The notes beneath the pieces were generated by a model. It was not told the origin of the DNA. It worked only from the letters and a program-made list of their open reading frames with translations, and ran no database searches. Positions 23,319 through 33,751 of a stretch of 64,000 bases of DNA are shown piece after piece (the stretch's first letter is position 1; each line of letters starts with the position of its first letter). Origin of the DNA: Asterochloris sp. CNOR1. Taxonomy: Eukaryota > Chlorophyta > Trebouxiophyceae > Trebouxiales > Trebouxiaceae. Location: contig OZ017748.1 of assembly GCA_963969365.1 (NCBI GenBank), forward strand, positions 2,294,001-2,358,000, read 5' to 3'. A program made the position numbers and the translations under genes.

Positions 23319-24354
23319 ATGGTGGCAAAGTCTGCCGCACCTAAGTGGCGAGACTCACTGCTCAAGAGCATTGATCAGAACAAACAGGTGTGCTGCTGGA
23401 GCATCTGAAGCTGGGGCAGGCCAGGCTCACACTGCATGCAGACAATTAGCCGAGTTCCCTTGCATGCATCCTCGCAGGTCAAGTTTTCCACATTTTTCCA
23501 GCTAGCCACCGTGAGCTTGGACAGCAAACCAGCAAACAGGACAATGGTGTACAGAGGATTTGCCAAGGACAGCTGCATGCTCACCTTTACCACAGACCGC
23601 AGGTCAGACAATGCTTCTTTTGCTATTGCACAACGGTTCTTCATCCGGCTGCAGCAAGCGACAAGATTGAAGCCTGACGCTGCACTTGGGCCACATGCAG
23701 CAAGCTGCCAGCCTCTGCCACTGCTCGCAGGAGTCCCAAGCTGCGCCATGTCGAGAAGAACCCCTGGAGTGAGGTGTGCTGGTACTTCACAGAGAGCAGA
23801 GAGCAGTATCGCCTGGGCGGCAAATTGACCATTGTGACCCAGGACGAGAAGGACGCTGGTCTTAAGCAGGTGCAGGCCTGCTTTCTGCCTTGACCTGGTG
23901 CCTGGCTCTTCAACTGAAACACTCAGCAACAACCTGTAGCCGCTGTTGCCCAGAGGAAAGAACAGGTCCGTCTGCTCAGGCCTCTGACTGCCTCAAGCCA
24001 GTTGCTTCACCACTGCAGCCAGGGTGCTAGATGTTAGCTTGGCCGACTGAGTTTGGTGCTGACCTTTCCACGTTCCTGCTGCAGTTGTGGCGTCAGAAAT
24101 GGTCAGAGCTGTCGCCTGGAGGCCGCTCGTGGTTTCTCTGGCCAGACTCAGACAAGCTGCGCACCCCACATGATGAGGACTTCAAGCCAGATCCCCCCAG
24201 CCCTGATGATGAGCCCCTGCCCAATTACTGCCTGGGCGTCCTTGACATTGAGGAGGCAGAGCACCTGCTTCTGCGTGAGAACCACCGCCTTGAGTACCAC
24301 AGCACCATGGAAGGTGGCAAAAGGTTATGGGAGGAGAAGGACATGAATCCTTGA
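23319..24354 (+). CDS. Alr4036-type pyridoxamine 5'-phosphate oxidase-like FMN protein
   Basis: Four exons. The start is ATG at 23319, reading PKWRDSLLKSIDQNK to a GTGTGC donor at 23388. Exon 2 carries FFQLATVSLDSKPANRTMVY then RGFAKDSCMLTFTTDRR, the split-barrel FMN-binding core of the family (A-N-R-T-x-V-x-R-G-F). Exon 3, from about 23738, reads PKLRHVEKNPWSEVCWYFTE and SREQYRLGGKLTIVTQDE. Exon 4, from 24084, reads LWRQKWSELSPGGRSWFLWP and ends with LGVLDIEEAEHLLL and a short charged tail; stop is at 24352-24354. Order and length match Alr4036-type proteins, which are related to PNPO but whose substrate is not established; the true vitamin-B6 PNPO is a different subfamily. It lies in the same direction as RBX1, 300 bases upstream. 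Confidence 0.85.
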
Positions 24355-24656
24355 GCCCAGGATTCACAGTGGTTGAGCCCAACATTTGGCGTTTGCTTTC
24401 TAGCTGCAGCACTGTTGAATTGCAATTTGGTTACTTCCACGTGAGCGTGAAAACCTGCCAGAGTTCAGTTGCCGCTGGGGCAGAGGCGAGTCGTTTTATC
24501 AACGGAAAGGGGGCGACACAGTGCACCCAATCATCCTTCCTACAAGATATTGCTCAGGCGCTTTCTGGGTCAGTAGATGGCCAGCTGCTGGCAGATCCAG
24601 GCTGCTGTAGGTGTCCAGCAGGCAGGGTGGTACCTGCAGGTGCCAGCTAGGCAACA
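24355..24656. other. Gap between Alr4036-like stop and RBX1 start
   Basis: About 300 bases holding the 3' UTR of the first gene and the promoter and 5' UTR of the second, both on the plus strand. Nothing else is seen. Confidence 0.4.
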
Positions 24657-25541
24657 ATGGCGGACGCTGAGGCAATGGATGTAGATGTGCCTCAGACAGT
24701 GAAGGCAGATGGTCCATCTGACAAGAAGAAGGGCAAGGAGAAGGGCAGCAAGCGCTTTGAGATTAAGAAGTGGAATGCAGTAGCAATGTGGTCATGGGCT
24801 ATCTGCACAGACACCTGCGCCATCTGCCGAAACAACCTGTACGAGCCCAGCATTGAGTACCAGGCAAATCCAACAGGTGAGAGGCCAGGCGAGGTCAGCA
24901 GCCATGGCTCAGGACGGACACCCTATGTCAGTGCCTTGTATAGGCAGCAATCATATCATCAAATCTTTTGGTTCAAATGCTCTGCATGCATTGCTTTCAC
25001 AGGCCACATGACATGTGTCAGCTGCCGCAATGATACGCTACAGCTCTGGTTGAAAGGCCTGCTGCATCCTGCGCAGGTGACGCAGACCATCCTGGCCTCA
25101 GCATTGCCTGGGGCGTGTGCGGTCACGTCTTTCACCTGGACTGCATTCAGCGGTGGCTCAAGACCCGCAGCGCCTGCCCACTGTGCAACAAGGAGTGGGA
25201 GTTTGCAAAGGTGGGCCTTGCTGCAGCGCGGAATCAAGGTGGTGGCATGCTCACTGTGCATATATGCAGTGCTGCACCGGCAACACTCCTGCTGCCCGAC
25301 TTGTGGTCAGCTGCGCAACGCCGAATCGCAGCCTGCTGCAGCAAGCCCTTTCCTCAGTGTCTATGTCATGTAAAGCTGCGCAGGACCAGGATGCGCGCAG
25401 CAGCTGCCAGTGTCGGTGTATGCTCAGCCAACATGCTGCTTGCCTGAAGTCTGTCCCACTCTGCCTGCTGCTTGCCTGGAGTCTGCCACCCTTTACCTGC
25501 AGATCGAAAAGATTCTGGCGGGTGGTTCAACTGCCACCTGA
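24657..25541 (+). CDS. RBX1: RING-box protein RBX1/ROC1-like, cullin-RING ligase subunit
   Basis: RBX1 binds the cullin C-terminus through an N-terminal strand and recruits the E2 through its RING. Three exons, 24657-24876, 25077-25210 and 25503-25541, join in phase to 130 residues. A 30-residue acidic then Lys-rich leader precedes the hallmark [20 protein letters not shown] and TCAICRNN. The RING continues through [20 protein letters not shown] and [16 protein letters not shown]. The last exon adds [12 protein letters not shown] where other RBX1 proteins stop soon after WEF-x-K. Oddity: residues that bind the third zinc in RBX1 are replaced ([13 protein letters not shown] instead of a C-x-x-C), the expected His before the DC pair is Asp, and the usual Asp ligand near the end is Cys. 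The eight ligands of an ordinary RING-H2 are all present. An APC11 or RBX2 identity fits less well. Confidence 0.9.
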
Positions 25542-25752
25542 CCAGTTCCCTGAAAATCTGATCCCACCTTGGTCGTCCTGTGTGCTTACCTGTCCTCACC
25601 GCCCTGGAGGACACAGGTTCTCAGCGCCTGAAGCTTGACTGCACCTGACCAGCGCAATGCGCCCCCTGCTTGCTGATCTGCGAGCTCAACGGCTCAAGTT
25701 CGAGATCTGCTGAATATTAAAACGATGGGCGCCGCATTCACTGCAATGGTTC

Positions 25753-28700
25753 TCAATTTTCAGAGGCCCGCGGGGGCTTGCCGCGCCAGAAGATGCGCAG
25801 CGGGGTTCCGGGAAAGCCAATGTTCTGGCGTAGCTGCTTTTCGCAGTAGCGCTTGTAGTCGTCTGTGAATAGCTTGGCGTCATTAACAAAGAATACAAAC
25901 GTGGGGGGCCGCGTCGAGGCCTGCGTCACATAGTAAATGCGGCCACGCTTGCCATTGGGGCTGGAGGGTGGAGATCGCCAGGCCACGGTCTCCTGCAGGA
26001 CCATGTTCAGCGTGGCTGTGGACAGCCGGCGCCGATGCTCCGCGCCAGCGTCTGTGACTGCACTGAGGATTTTCTGGAGACGCTGCCCCGTGGTAGCGCT
26101 GGTGAAGACCACCTGTGCCCACTGCAGGGGGCGCAGACAGGACAGGACATCCTTCTTCACGTCGTCTAGCGTAGTGCTGGTCTTCTCTGCAGCGCACATG
26201 GAGGTCCAGGTCCAGCAGAGCATCATTGCTTGCTTTTAGTGCACGCACACACATGCAATCACAGAGGAAGGTCTTGCTGGTGCAGCCACCAGCCCTCTTT
26301 CAGTGAAGAAGCAGCAGGCAAGCCGTCCCATGGGGTGCTGCTGCTTGTGCGGCAGGAGACGTTCAAGCTCCAAAGGGAGCAGGTGGAAGCTTCTATGACT
26401 GGTTGTGACTACAAGAGCCCTCAAGTCCAGCACTAATGGGTTCCCGCACAGAAAGATGAGCCCAGATTGCAACAGTCAACCGCATTAGCAAGTGCCATGA
26501 CGCCGGCAACCCCACCTGGGATGGCATCCCACTTGTTGACCACGATGACGCAGGCGCGCCCCTCGCCTGCAATCAGCTCAGCCAGCCTGAAGTCCTGCTG
26601 GGTGGCCACAAAGTGACCAGTGGTGGTGCACTCGGGGGCGTCCACCACCAGGGCCACCACATCTGCTCGACGGATGGCAGTCAGGGCCCTGTTCACCGAC
26701 AGGGTCTCGGCACCATCTGTGGAGGCTGCCACTGCCACCCGCTTGCGGATCCCTGCAGCATATAAGGGCGCCTGAGCTCCTCTGAGCCCACAGGGCTGAG
26801 GCACCAGCCCTTGAGCACCGCTTGCAAGGCCCAGCATTGTCTCGAGGGTGCCAACTGATGCAGCGCCGTGGCAGCCAGGCCTCCCCATCAGCAGGGAGCT
26901 GCTGCCCTGCCAGTGCCCAAAGTGAGCGGTTGTAGCGAGACACTGCCACAGCAGTCAGGTCTGCCCAAGTGCAAGAGCTTGCTGTCAATCTGTGCAAGGC
27001 CGCCGATGAGCAGGGGTTAGATGTCTGCACACAGCCCACCTGCAGTGTCAATGAGTGTGTACCGCTGCCCATCAGGGGTGGTGATCTCTGTGTCAATGGC
27101 GTCGCGGGTGGTGCCACTGATGCTGCTTACAATGCTGCGCTCCCTGCCCACCAGGGCATTGAGAATGCTAGACTTGCCCACGTTGGGGCGCCCCACAATA
27201 GCCACAGCCAGGGGCTCAGGGCCCTGCTGCTCCACCTGCAGCCAAGCCAAAGCAGACTGTCAGTCTGAGTCTGCCGCGGCAGGTGCTGGCCCTCACGTCA
27301 CCCATGAAGCAGCACCTCGGTCTGTAGCACCTGGGAGATCTCAGCAGCAGCACACAACACCCAAGCAGCCACAGCCTCCTTGCTGGCCTGGCAGACAGTC
27401 GGAAGCTCCTTGAGCAGGCAGCCTGCAGGGCCCTGCGGCCATGGCCATGCACAGGCTGCGCGCATACCCAGAGTGGCACTGCATAGGCTCCCCTCGCGTG
27501 GAGCCTGGGGCAGCACCACATGCCCATTCACCCTGCACCAGCCCACCGTCTCACCTCCACAGACCGCGGCGGCGGCAGCTGGGCCATCAGGCGCTCCATG
27601 AGCTCGCCCGTCCCCGTCCCGCTGATGGCAGACAGGGGGATGGGGTGCAGCCCCAGGCCCCAGAACTCCGCTGTCTGGATGTCCGCCTTGGCTGAGTTCT
27701 CGCACTTGTTGACCGCCAGGATGACCGGCTTCTTGGGGTGGGAGCGGCGCAGCCAGGAGACCACCTCCTCGTCTGCTGCTGTCAGGCCGGACTGCCCATC
27801 CACCACCAGGATCAGCACCTGGGCCTCTGCCACGCCTGCACCAGGTGCGTATCTGCTGTGGCTGGCAGGGGTGCCCACCTCTGACGATACAGGCAACCAC
27901 ATGCCCACATCAGTCACTGGGGCAAGCAGGCATCTGCTGTGTGGACAAGAGGCGGTGGAGCAGGGCAGGCTGAGCATGCAGGCGGCTCCAAGCGCATGAG
28001 GTAGACCCAGCCTCTCACCTGCAGCTGCCTGACGCTCAATGGCTGCTGGGAGCCCTGCAGCTGAGATGGCCTTCACCGCAGCTGGCACCTGCTCAGCCGA
28101 CAGCTTGAGGGCATCGCTCATCAGGCCCCCGGTGTCCACCATGACAAACTCTGTCTGGCCCCAGAAGGCCCGGGTGTACAGCCGATCCCGTGTGACGCCT
28201 GCAGCACCACTGTGACCTCAGCAAACTTCCACCATGCACTGGAAATGACACCGTCCGCAAAACATATTGTGGGCAGCCAGAGCTGAAGGTTGGCTGATTA
28301 ATCAGGGGCCATGCACAACACTGTGGCCGCCTAAGACTGAAAGGTACACCAGAGCTGGCTACAATGGTGAGGTGCAGCACCCTGTCAGCCCAAGTTCACA
28401 CCACGCAGAGGTGCGGAGTGCAGGGCCACGTTGTGTGCTGCTGAAGTTGCGTGCAGTCCCTCATCTGCGAAAGGGGCTGCCAACTGCACAGGCGGGCCCA
28501 GCGATGCTGCAGGACCCACCTGGGTAGTCATATACGATGGCCAGAGGGCTGCCGGTCAGGCGGTTGAACAGCGCAGACTTGCCCACATTGGGGCGCCCCA
28601 CAATGGCGACCTTGGGCAGGTCCTGAAAGGGGATCTCAGCAGCCCGGGGGCGGGGCCCCTGGTGGCGCCTGGGGGCGCGCTTGCTGACTTTCCTGGGCGC

Positions 28701-29400
28701 AGTCGGGGCAGCAGGGCTGTCTGGGCTGCCTGCCTCCCCGTCCAAGCGCTGCAGGGCGCAGCGCCCGGTCAGCCAGACCATCAGGTCGCAAAGCCCCCAG
28801 GAAACCCAGTGGTCACCAGCATACGGCGCATGGCACTGCGCAATTGACTGCTTGCAGAGCCCTTGCCTCCTGGTGCTGCGCAATCAGGTGCTTGAAGAGC
28901 CCATGCCTCCTCAGCAATGTTGCTCCCACGCAGGCATGGTTTTTGATGCAGACTGCTTCGTTTCAGGGCCTGCCGGCAGAGCAGCTGGCACCTCAGGCGC
29001 TGGCAGCCTGCTGCTGCAGCGATACTGTGTCTGCCATCCCAGATGTGGCAGCACCCTGCGCACCCACCTCCATGATGGAGTTTAGCGTCGCGGTGTTCAG
29101 GGGTGTCTCCTCAGACAGGCCGGCGCAGACAGCCTCCAGGCTATCTGCCACGGCCCGAGCAGCAGCCTCCATGTCGTCCCGCTCTGCCTGGCTCAGGGGC
29201 GCTGGCGCCAGCATGTTCCCAGTGTGAGGTGCGGGCGCCCCGCCGCGCTCCCTCGCTGGTGCCGCACAAGTAGCCTGGCCCCAGGCGTGCCTGGAGTTCT
29301 GCTGCTGGAGGCTGCTGAGTGGCCTGTGGGGTCGCGCAGGGTGTGCACAACTGGCCCAGGCTCCATGGGCTTGCCAATTCACGCTGTTCTGAGCATGCAT
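25753..29400 (-). CDS. DER: Double-GTPase Der (EngA), plastid ribosome assembly factor
   Basis: Der carries two Era-type GTPase domains and a KH-like C-terminus and matures the large ribosomal subunit; the plant copy works in the chloroplast. The start is ATG at 29400 with an Ala/Arg/Ser/His-rich transit-like leader (exon 1, 29400-29068, 111 codons). Exon 2 (28748-28520) has [20 protein letters not shown] (G1); the next gives [19 protein letters not shown] and DTGGL (G2/G3); then [10 protein letters not shown] and ILAVNKCE (G4). GTPase domain 2 has [31 protein letters not shown] and DTAG-IRKR across a splice, then [13 protein letters not shown]. The C-terminus has [34 protein letters not shown] and [11 protein letters not shown]; stop at 25753. 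About eight extra residues lie between the second G3 and G4. Its 5' end sits 140 bases from the end of the LYR gene on the same strand. Confidence 0.93.
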
Positions 29401-29540
29401 TGTGTATTGTTGAGGGCAGCAACGGTCTATGAGCACTCTGCAGGGCACAGCAAGTGGATGCCGTAAGCACTACAGCAGCCCTAAAAGTGACAGCACACAC
29501 CATGATGGTGTGGCTGCTCACCTTGCGAATCTGCTGAGCT

Positions 29541-30107
29541 TCAGCCGTCAAACTTGTCAGCACCCTTCCCTTCCTGGGCCATACGCTGAGCCTCAACAAA
29601 CATGTAGTTTGACAGGCCTCTGACGGCTCTGCAGGCACACATACACGAGTCTGCATTGCTGTGGCATTGGCAGCAGGTGACAGACACCCCAGGGAAGGCA
29701 GGCACTCAGGCGCCATGGCAGCTTTCTCACGCCTCTTTCTGCTCGATTATCTGCAGCAGGGAAGGACAGAGCCTCAGCAGGCGGCAGTGCTCAGCATGCA
29801 AACAGCAACCACTATGGCAGGGCTCAGCAGCAGACGTCATCCACAGCTCACCTTGTCTGGGTCTGCTTCGCCAGCATTCTTCCTGAATTGCAGCTGGATC
29901 TGCTTTTTGATGGCGTGAGTGTTACCACCCTGCAGGCATCAGCACCCGTGTAACTTGGCCATTCCAGAGTCAAGCCATTTTACAGGATTCCACAGAAGGG
30001 ACGACCAGTCTCTACAGTTGCAACACCTTGGAGCCAACGTGCTCTGCCAGCCTCAAGCAGTCGCGGTAGAGCTTCAATGTGTGAAAAGCTGCTGCAGGGT
30101 GAGCCAT
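29541..30107 (-). CDS. Small LYR-motif (Complex1_LYR) protein, 88 aa
   Basis: Four exons, 30107-30027 (81 bases), 29929-29852 (78), 29750-29731 (20) and 29628-29541 (88), join exactly in phase. Start ATG at 30107, stop TGA at 29541-29543. The protein starts MAHPAAAFHTLKLYRDCLRL, with the L-Y-R triplet at residues 13-15, then GGNTHAIKKQIQLQFRKNAG and EADPDK, a Lys/Glu microexon (IIEQKEA) and AVRGLSNYMFVEAQRMAQEG. This is the usual three-helix LYRM layout. LYR proteins act in mitochondria with acyl carrier protein as assembly factors for respiratory complexes or Fe-S proteins; which member this is cannot be told. No single open frame reveals the gene; it appears only when all four exons are joined. 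Confidence 0.85.
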
Positions 30108-30334
30108 GACTGCCCACTGCAAAGGGGGCTGCTCATCAAACAGGACGGTGGGGGCTCCTCTTCTCAGCCCAGTGCAATATCAGTTGCACCTACGCTTTCA
30201 GGCGATCCTGACCTAAAGTCAACCTTGCAGATAGCAAGCCCACAGCCAAGATCCCCACGGCGATGGGCCATCAGCAGTCACAGGCTGCCTCAGGAGGTTA
30301 ACTGGAGCATCATCAGCCTCGATCTGAGCCCAGC
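30108..30334. promoter_or_regulatory. Divergent region, LYR protein / ELO elongase
   Basis: 227 bases between two opposed ATGs. It must contain both promoters; no motif is confidently assigned. Confidence 0.4.
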
Positions 30335-31841
30335 ATGAGGTCACTGGCGGACTCTGCATTCAGTCACATCAGGAACTTCACATGGCGCCCCAACGTGACA
30401 CCCCTCAGCAGCCCAGTGTCCATGCTATTCCTCGTGGTTGCATACCTGGCGCTGATTGGCATCCTGTCATGGTTGATCAGACGTCCGCTCAAGGTCCCAA
30501 TGGTGGTGCCAGCCCTGCACAACCTCCTGCTGTGCCTGGCGTCCGCCCTCATGTTTTTGGGGTGTGCCTATGAGAGCTATCAGACCAGCAAGGCCTCAAA
30601 CAGCGTCAGCTGGCTGTGGTGCTTGCCGCCCCGTACCAAGATGCAGGTAGGCTGCGCAGCTGCATCCCTGTGTCGCCACATCAGGCTGGTGCATGTGATG
30701 CACAGCTCTGCAGCTGCACCTGTCGGAGTAAGCGACTTCAAGCCATGATTGCGGCTGCAGGGCCCACTCTACTTCTGGAGCTACATGTACTACCTCAGCA
30801 AGTACTGGGAGTTCCTGGACACTGTCCTCCTGACGCTCAGGGTGAGCACCTTGTAGGGTCATTGGTAGAGTGAGGCAGTGCTCAGCACCATGCAGCAGCC
30901 TGCAGTCTCTGCCAAACGAGGGCCCACATATGTGCGGAGGCAGGTCATGCTGGTCTTTGCCTGGAGGTGGGCATGCACTGCCCAGATGCACCACACGCCT
31001 GGCAGGGCGCCAGCCCCCACCGCGCGCCACACTTTCTGCAGGCAAAGCCCCTGACCTTCCTGCACGTCTTCCACCACACCTCTGTAGTGCCCATGGCCTA
31101 CCTCTGGCTGGAGCAGGGCCAATCCCTGCAGCAGATTGCCCTGCTGACCAACACAGGCATTCATGTCATCATGTACTGGTGAGCTGCTGGGAGACTGCAG
31201 CTCCACCTGGTGCTGTCTCACATGAGCTGAGCTGTGTGCGGGACAGGGGCCAATGTGCATCGCCGCTGCTCCTTCAGTCAGCTGTCCAGTGTGCGACTGG
31301 ACGCGCGCGCGCGCCAAAACCTGGCCTGTGCTCCACAGGTACTACTTCCTGACAAGCCTCAGCATCAGCCCCTGGTGGAAGAAGCTGGTCACCACCAGCC
31401 AGATCGCGCAGTTTGTTTTCAGGTGGGGTCGCTGCTCCCCTTTCTCAGTTCGGAGTGCCCTCCGCTCACATGGGCTGGTGGCCACAGCGGTCCATCTGTG
31501 GCCCTGTGCTGACCATTTGCTCCACTTGCAGCCCTCACAAGAGTTGGCTTGGGAACCGCCAATATGCTTCCCTGCTGCCTGTGCTGCCTGCCTGCTGCTG
31601 GTGCTGACTTTTGCCTCCTTGGTGCAGCTTTGCCATCTCCATACCCTTCTGGTTCATGCATTGGCGGTCTAAGAAAGGCTGCTCGGGATATCATGCCATG
31701 ATATTCAACGCAACCTTTAATCTGCTCCTGCTGCTCTTGTTCATCCAGTTTCATCGGCAGAGCTATGCTTCTAGACGGCCGAAACGTGTGCCAGCTGCCA
31801 GCCCCAGTAGTAACAAGCAGCGCAGACCTAAAGCAGCTTGA
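30335..31841 (+). CDS. ELO-family very-long-chain fatty acid elongase (3-ketoacyl-CoA synthase)
   Basis: Condenses malonyl-CoA with acyl-CoA in the ER membrane, the first step of fatty-acid elongation. Start ATG at 30335; the first exon has a hydrophobic span SMLFLVVAYLALIGILSWLI and PALHNLLLCLASALMFLG. Later exons give WSYMYYLSKYWEFLDTVLLT (30779-30840, the K-x-x-E-x-x-D-T motif), PLTFLHVFHHTSVVPMAYLW with the H-x-x-H-H catalytic box (about 31047), TNTGIHVIMYW (31149) joined to YYFLTSLSISPWWKKLVTTS, QIAQFVF, and a final exon with SIPFWFMHW and NLLLLLLFIQF. The tail is Lys/Arg-rich (SSNKQRRPKAA) and ends at 31839-31841; a basic C-terminus suits ER retention. All ELO motifs are intact. Plant-type KCS enzymes are unrelated. 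Confidence 0.92.
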
Positions 31842-32239
31842 ACATTTGTCTCATGCAATGCAACTCCCTTTGTACCCCCTGAACTAAACCTGCCCTTCAA
31901 TGCACTAGGCACAACCAACGCATAGGAAAGCCAGCGGCCCCATTATCTACTTGCACTAGGCAAGAGTGTCACTTCATGTACCATCGAGTCAGCTACCAGC
32001 AGAGAAAGTTCATTGGTATTGAATGGTCCCCTTTGACTCTCATGCCTCACTGATAGCCAATGCTCTACAGTCGGTACATCAGTCAGCAGCTGGTCGAGGC
32101 GCTGCAGCACCCACTCATGGGCTGTGTTGACATCAAGAACTGTGTAGTGATTCGTCATGGCAGGCCATGTGAAGAGACAAAGAGGAGCGTGACCATGCAT
32201 ACAGGTACAGCAGGCAAGGAGCCACACATTCATGGAGAG
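31842..32239. other. Gap between convergent ELO and SDR genes
   Basis: About 400 bases containing the two 3' UTRs. A minus-strand open frame (31943-32233) has no recognisable features and continues beyond the SDR stop in another frame, so it is not called. Confidence 0.4.
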
Positions 32240-33461
32240 TCAGAGGGTGCGCCTGCCATCCAGCCAGACGCCACCATTGCACCCCTCTCTATTATGTATG
32301 CAGTGCAGAATAGAGTCGCCCCCCTGCCCTGCCCGCCGGGGTGCCCCACCACCCCCCATGTCAGTCCTGCAGCCCAGGCTAAAAGTCGTTCGCAAGAGAG
32401 CAGCCCTGAGACAAGGAGCTGGCCTCCAGGTTCACAGCTTACACAAAGCATCGAGCTCAAGCTGGCTCACCTGCACCATCCAGGGTCAGCTGCACAGCAG
32501 GTTATGCCCCTACCAGTCAGCCGAGGGTCGCGAGCATACAGCTGGCTGGCCCGGTTGAGCATCGCTTTCTGCAAAGCATAGCTGCAGGTCAGGGGAGAAG
32601 CTGTGTCGGCTTGCATGGCCAGGGGGGCACCCACCGTGATGCAGTAGCAGGGTTTGAATCCAGACTGTGGCCCCTGTGCTGTGCTGACGCTGCACTTTTG
32701 CAACAGCTGAGGGACGTTTACAGCGCCCGTGATCGCATTCTGGAACTCTGGGCTGCAATTCCCAAGGTCCCCAAGCCCAGATGTTACATTGACAATGTGC
32801 GCGCCTGCAGGTCAGCACACAGCATGTCTGCATGTCATGGCAGTCTGCTGACATGCTAGGCGCCAGGGCGTCTTAGGCAGAACGTACCATCTGGCAGGTG
32901 CTGCAGCAAAGCCTCCGTCATGCGCACCGGCCCCAGTAGATTGGTTCCCAAGGTGAACCCCCACACTGGCTCGCTCCATCCGTCAGGGTAGACGCTGGCG
33001 GGCATGTGAGGGATGGCATCAATAACAGTTCATCAATTCAGAGGTATAGAGCAGCAAGCACTGACCCAGCATTGTTGACGACTGTGCCGACTTGGCCATG
33101 GAACTCTTTGCCAATCACATCAGCCAGCTGCTGAATGCTCTCCTCTGAGGACACGTCCAGCTGCAGGGCGACGCAGTGGTCTGCTGGCACCTGGCTTGCA
33201 TCAAGAATCGATTGGCGAGCAGCTTGCCCTGCAAGGACTAGCCTGGCTCAGAGGAAGACGCATGCATGCTGCATCAGCTGCCTCACCTGCTGCTGTGTTT
33301 CTGCTAGTAAGAATGACCCTGCTGCCAGAGTTGACAAGCTTACGAGCCACGTCTAGGCCGAGGCCCCTGTTGCCTCCTGCAGGCCAGAAGAAGCAGGCAA
33401 TGAGTGCTTGTCAGCAAGCCCCTGGATCTTTTGATGACTCACCTGTGATCAGGGTGTACAT
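32240..33461 (-). CDS. Short-chain dehydrogenase/reductase, carbonyl-reductase-like
   Basis: NAD(P)H-dependent oxidoreductase; substrate unknown. Start ATG at 33461; exon 1 is 19 bases (MYTLIT plus one base) and the splice completes the Rossmann motif T-G-G-N-R-G-L-G, followed by GLDVARKLVNSGSRVILTSR. Next are VALQLDVSSEESIQQLADVI and GTVVNNAG (the N-N-A-G motif, about 33080), then TLGTNLLGPVRMTEALLQHL, HIVNVTSGLGDLGN with the catalytic Ser (about 32790), and SYALQKAMLNRASQLYARD with Y-x-x-x-K (about 32580). GITCCAADPGWCRTDMGGGG crosses the last splice and is the P-G-W-V-x-T-D-M block of carbonyl reductases. Stop TGA at 32240-32242. All catalytic residues are present. No targeting signal is visible. 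Confidence 0.88.
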
Positions 33462-33751
33462 GGCTGATCAGCCTAGACTTGGGTTGAACGACCGTGCAAA
33501 TCAGACATAAATTGATCCAGTCCCAAAAGTGCCTATACCTACACATCACAGCAGCGTCAATGGGGCAGGCCTAGACCCGCACGCCGACCAGAGAAGCCAT
33601 TCTACTCTTCTTCTTGTTGACTTTTTTTGTGGTGTTTTATTGGTTTTCATGCGGTGGGAAGGGACCCCATGAGTTGCCCATGCAGCAGAATGTTGTCCTT
33701 CATTGATGTCCTTTGAAAGTTTATAACTTGATATTGTTCAGTCCTAGAATT

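Noticed and set aside
26583-26620. A 20-30-base intron inside Der to explain the extra residues
   Set aside because: Far below the minimum intron size seen elsewhere in this window (about 60 bases).
31943-32233. Minus-strand frame downstream of the SDR
   Set aside because: No family features, and it lies in the 3' region of two convergent genes; the SDR itself ends at 32240 in another frame.
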